Assembly: GCA_002104935.1 (NCBI GenBank)
Contig: MCGT01000001.1
Location: forward strand, 310,001 to 374,000
Reading direction: 5' to 3'
Length of the DNA: 64,000 bases
Source of the DNA: Hesseltinella vesiculosa
Lineage: Eukaryota > Mucoromycota > Mucoromycetes > Mucorales > Cunninghamellaceae
Made by a program: the position numbers and the translations under genes. Of the stretch, positions 60,653-64,000 are shown piece after piece. Each line of letters begins with the position of its first letter. Position 1 is the stretch's first letter. The notes under the pieces were generated by a model that searched no databases, was not told the DNA's origin, and worked only from the letters and a program-made list of their open reading frames with translations.

Positions 60653-62638
60653 ATGGCTGACCACGAACTGGAAAAAGAAGACTTGTCTTATTCTTTAAAG
60701 GATCAATGGAATGCTGATCCTTTTGCATCTACTGAGGACCAGGTCGATGACTCGACCGAAGCTGGCCGAATCGTGAAACAGCAACCTCCAGCAACGAAAT
60801 GGGAACTGCAGACGTACTACCTTTACTACAATGCCAACAATGGGTTCACCATGAACTCGTATATGACCAACATTTTCCAGCAACTGGCCTTTGCTGGTGG
60901 CTACACCAACCCAAGCGATCCATCTACCCGAGGCTGTACCGATCCCACCGCTCCTTGTTATGTGCCTTGGTCTGGCTCCTTTGCCAACGTACAATCGATC
61001 ACTCTGTATCTCCAGGCCATTTCATTCTCGATCCAGTTTGTGCTCTACACGACGTTCGGATCCCTGGCTGATTACGGCCGCTGGAATCGTCATATTTTAC
61101 TTGTTGCCACCGTGATCCTGATCGCCTGTCAAATCCTCCCCATCACACTCGTCAACGACGACGGCTCACATTGGAATGGTATGCTCGCTCTGGATATTGT
61201 TGGGTTGATCTCCTATGGTGCTACTCTAGTTTTTTATGGGGCTGCTTTCCCTAATCTCAGGTAAAGGCGGAAAGAAAGGAGAAAACCACCAAAAAAAGAG
61301 AATTCCAGACCCTGATTTTTTTTTTCCCCTAGCGACAACCTTCCTGTGGTTCGTCAAGCCCGAGCCGATCCTACCAAGACAAAGTCTGAAAAAATGGCTG
61401 TCGTCGAACGATGGCGCAACCACGTGTCGGCTATTTCCACCACTCACTCCAACATTGGTTTCTTGGTGCTGACGGGTGTCTTGTCTGGCGCTGGCTATTA
61501 CCCTTGGGGCAACAAATACAACTTTGCCGATGGCACTCAACCGATTCTCGGAAATGCCCCTATCTTTAATTACATGTATGTAAAAAAAAAAAAAAAAAAA
61601 AGGAGAGAAGAAACGGGCAACGATGAAAAAAATCCATCGAGGCTCATCCGATGATTTTTTAATAGTGCCACTGTTGTCTGTGGTGGGTATTTGCTCCTGG
61701 GCACTGTGCCCTACTTTATTGCTCAACCCCGTGGCCGCGGAGGCCCTGCTCTTCCTGAGGGTGAACATTATATGACCATTGGCTGGAAGAATGTCATCAA
61801 TGCCCTCAAGTAAGTGAAGGTGGGAAAGGCTGCGGAGATGAGCTGACCATTTTTCTTTCAGGGAAGCACGCAAATTCAGATACCTGTTCTTGTACATCTT
61901 CTCTTACTTTTTGTTTGCTGACGCTGTAACGACCACCAATGTGATGATTGGCACTATTCAAGGCGAGCTGACCAGCTTCAATGGCTTGCAAACCACCATT
62001 TTGAATCTGGCCTCGGCCGCTAGCTCCATCGTGGGCTGTCTGCTGTTCCTGCTGGTGGCCAAGAGATTTGGCGTGCGCACCAAGGTGAATTTGTTCATTA
62101 TTGTCTTCCTCTCGGCCATCGTAGCTGTGTGGGGCTGTATTGGTATTGGCTCGGACAGATTTGGATTCAAGAACGTCTGGGAGCTGTGGGCATTTTACGT
62201 CTGGTCTGGTTTGTTCACAGCCCCCATCTGGGCCTGGCAGCAAACCATGTTGGCCGAACTGATCCCAAAGGTGAGAAAAAAAGAGCACACAAAGTCAAGA
62301 ATCAAGATTTTTCACACTTTTTTTTTTTCCAGGGCAAGGAAAATCTGTTCTTTGGTTTGTTTGGTGTTGTCAACAAAGGCTCCGCTTGGGTCGGTCCTGT
62401 TATCATTGGTGCCATTACCGACAAGGTCTCCAATCTTTATTTAGGTTGGGCTGTGATCTTGGCCTTCTTTGTGGTCAGCCTGATCATCTTGTGGTTCGTG
62501 GATGTGGATGCTGCCAAGGCCGATATTGAGCGATTCTATCGTGAGCAAGAAAAGCTCGAGCTGGATCAAGCCCAGCAGCTGCAGCAACCCGAGCTACATG
62601 GTGAAAAAGTGGAAGTGTCCTCGGTCGAAAAAGCCTAA
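60653..62638 (+). CDS. Atg22-like vacuolar amino acid effluxer (MFS)
   Basis: Multi-span carrier of the Atg22 family, which exports amino acids from the vacuole after autophagic breakdown. Five exons: 60653-61260, 61333-61575, 61666-61809, 61862-62270, 62333-62638; 569 residues, about twelve membrane helices. Family features include TKWELQTYYLYYNANNGFT at the first helix, the early loop with ADYGRWNRHIL, VRQARADPTK after helix 4, FRYLFLYIFSYFLFADAVTT, and WAWQQTMLAELIPKGKENLF then GLFGVVNKGSAWVGP. The charged C-terminal tail is cytosolic. Start is the ATG of MADHELEKEDL; an upstream TTG in frame was ignored. It converges with the inositol kinase gene, 128 bp apart. Confidence 0.9.
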
Positions 62639-62766
62639 GCGTGTTTTTTTTATCGTCTATCTATTACCGTCTATTTTTTTCCCTCCCTTACACCCTACAC
62701 CTCCTATACTCATCCTGTTGAATGTAATTTTACTGCTTTAAATAATGTATCAACCACGAAAAAAAT

Positions 62767-63974
62767 CTAAACAGGAGGGTCACTGAGGACTTGCTGTAGC
62801 ATGGAAAGCATGTTGCCCAAGGCTTTCATCAGTGAGGGGTCTTGTTCGTCGCGTCGCCCATGTTCCCATCGAGACCGGGCAAAATCGATCAAACGGACGT
62901 CGCATAGCTTGGGTTCCAGAGGCTCGTCTACTTCATCTTCATTGTCTTGTTCCTCATCTTGATCTAGAGTGGCTGCGGTTGGCTGGCTGTCGTGCTGTTT
63001 GTCCTCGTCTAGATAGCGTTGCCAGATTCTTTGCGCAGCATCCGCATCACCTTCATAGACCAGCAGCAGCGACGATGCGGTCAGGTGCAGCTCAGGATGA
63101 TCCATTAAAAAATCCATGATTTCCTCGATGGTGTCCATAAAATGTTCGACAATCCATTCGATTTTTTTCTTGTTGAGTGGTAGGGTGGAGGTGGATGTGT
63201 TTTTGAGAGGGACGCGTCGACAATGAAGTGGCAGGCCGGTGTCGTCTGCGCGATGGTCTGTGAGCTGTCCAGGATAAAAGAACGAAAGCAACCCTTGTAT
63301 AAAGTTGTCCTTGGTGCGATCCCGTCCATATTGCTTTGGGTATACAATGTAGCCATGCTCTTGCGGTTGAAATACCTGAAGTGAAGGGTGTCAAAGAGCA
63401 TGACTCTATTTTTGGCCGTGTGATATTTTTAATAACCTTCATGCCTGATATCCGTAGCCCCATCGATTCCGTGGTGGTGCCTTGTGCATTTCTGATCATT
63501 TTTGCTTTTTTCTTCTCGTCTGCAGTATCTTCATAGATATGATAGCCCAGCTTGATATCCACAATGCAAGGCTGGACAAACCCACTGACGATGTTTTCTA
63601 AGCAAAGGTGATGTAAAAAAGAAAAAAAAAAAAGCGAGTCAAGGTTATGGGCTACTGATGCATCCATGAAAAAGGGTAAAGAAATTAAAAAAAAGGATAT
63701 GATCTAGATCGGCAGTAGGTGATGGGTTGTCGAGTCGTGGTAGCGATGTAGCTTGCTCATCCTTGTTCAGCATCTGGATTTCCTTGTCGGTTGCTTGGCG
63801 CAATGTGCCATAGCACTCTGGGATCCAGTCTAAAAAGTCGTCGTGTGCCTGGGCTTGCTCGTAAAATAGCTGTTCTTGATCACTGCATGGTTTGATGATC
63901 AGTAGATCGTGCGTCGAGAATTGCAGTATGTTGTCGTGGCCAGCAACCTGGTTGTCAAATCGCTTGAGATCCAT
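62767..63974 (-). CDS. ARG82: Inositol polyphosphate multikinase (Arg82/IPMK family)
   Basis: Phosphorylates inositol trisphosphate and tetrakisphosphate on the route to IP5/IP6 and pyrophosphates; also a nuclear transcription cofactor in yeast. Three exons on the minus strand: 63974-63701, 63612-63437, 63375-62767; 352 residues. Motifs: N-terminal QVAGHDNILQF, the family signature PCIVDIKLG (PxxxDxKxG), TASSLLLVYEGD (SSLL) and the metal site VRLIDFARS. An acidic insert (DQDEEQDNEDEVDEP) precedes the last motif. The first intron is best explained as U12-type AT-AC (63613-63700). An alternative GT-AG choice keeps frame but inserts Phe-rich residues and loses the conserved LCLENI lead-in. Start is the ATG of MDLKRFDNQ. 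Confidence 0.93.
63613..63700 (-). other. Probable U12-type AT-AC intron
   Basis: Read on the minus strand the intron begins ATATCCTTT, an exact match to the U12 donor consensus, and ends TTTTTTAC. AACCTTGAC inside it matches seven of nine positions of the U12 branch consensus TTCCTTRAC, about 25 nt before the acceptor. Splicing joins DLDH to HLCLENIVSGF in frame. Confidence 0.68.
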
Positions 63975-64000
63975 GAATAACAATCGTGACAAAAAAAGAA

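Noticed and set aside
63603..63660. GT-AG alternative for the first intron of the inositol multikinase
   Set aside because: It keeps frame but inserts LFFNFFTLFHGC in place of the conserved lead-in to ENIVSGF and leaves the exact U12 donor unexplained. Kept as the explicit competing model.

Overview
The window is nuclear DNA from a filamentous fungus, most likely an early-diverging one (Mucoromycota, probably Mucorales). The evidence is a high density of genes with many short introns (about 110 introns in 22 multi- or single-exon models, mostly 50-90 nt), introns full of long T or A runs, fungal-specific proteins (Sho1, Pff1, Bem2, Ivy1, Anp1-family mannosyltransferase, Kre9-type wall protein), and one probable U12-type AT-AC intron, a feature kept in zygomycete-grade fungi but lost from ascomycetes and basidiomycetes as far as I know. 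The species cannot be fixed from the sequence alone. All exon models below were assembled by hand; frame is conserved across every junction given.

Layout: 1-63 end of an unidentified gene; 1168-2848 (-) MAP kinase kinase; 4502-4699 (-) and 7446-7643 (-) two 65-residue WWE-like mini proteins that flank HOP2 (6219-7237, +); 9083-9701 (+) profilin; 10225-11304 (+) SHO1 osmosensor; 11591-14553 (+) PFF1-type vacuolar membrane protease; 15437-19978 (+) a 1398-residue secreted repeat protein with a Kre9/Knh1-like head; 20700-22805 (+) 4CL-like acyl-CoA synthetase ending in AKL; 23322-26129 (+) mitochondrial ABCB half transporter; 26772-28034 (+) Anp1-family mannosyltransferase; 28300-29780 broken multicopy element with an inverted repeat; 30576-32964 (-) fatty aldehyde dehydrogenase ending in SKL; 33635-34559 (+) FAR-17a/AIG1-like membrane protein; 36046-37049 (+) complex I 24 kDa subunit; 37363-44740 (-) BEM2-like RasGEF/PH/RhoGAP protein of 2343 residues; 45364-45888 (+) a secreted protein with stanniocalcin cysteine spacing; 46079-48440 (+) TFB1; 48691-49966 (+) heat-shock-factor-type transcription factor; 50690-51813 (-) beta-carbonic anhydrase; 52029-53428 (-) SPRTN protease head-to-head with RFA1 (53716-56153, +); 56803-58374 (+) IVY1-like; 60653-62638 (+) ATG22-like transporter; 62767-63974 (-) inositol polyphosphate multikinase.

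The genes are mostly independent housekeeping units; there is no biosynthetic cluster. Loose functional groupings are cell-wall/osmotic signalling (MAPKK, SHO1, BEM2, the wall protein, mannosyltransferase), vacuole (PFF1, ATG22, IVY1), peroxisomal lipid or aromatic acid metabolism (4CL-like and ALDH, both with PTS1), and genome maintenance (HOP2, SPRTN, RFA1, TFB1).

The most notable items are the probable AT-AC intron in the inositol multikinase, the fungal stanniocalcin-like protein, the WWE-like mini-protein pair, the highly homogenised repeat array in the wall protein, and four GC-AG introns (two in PFF1).
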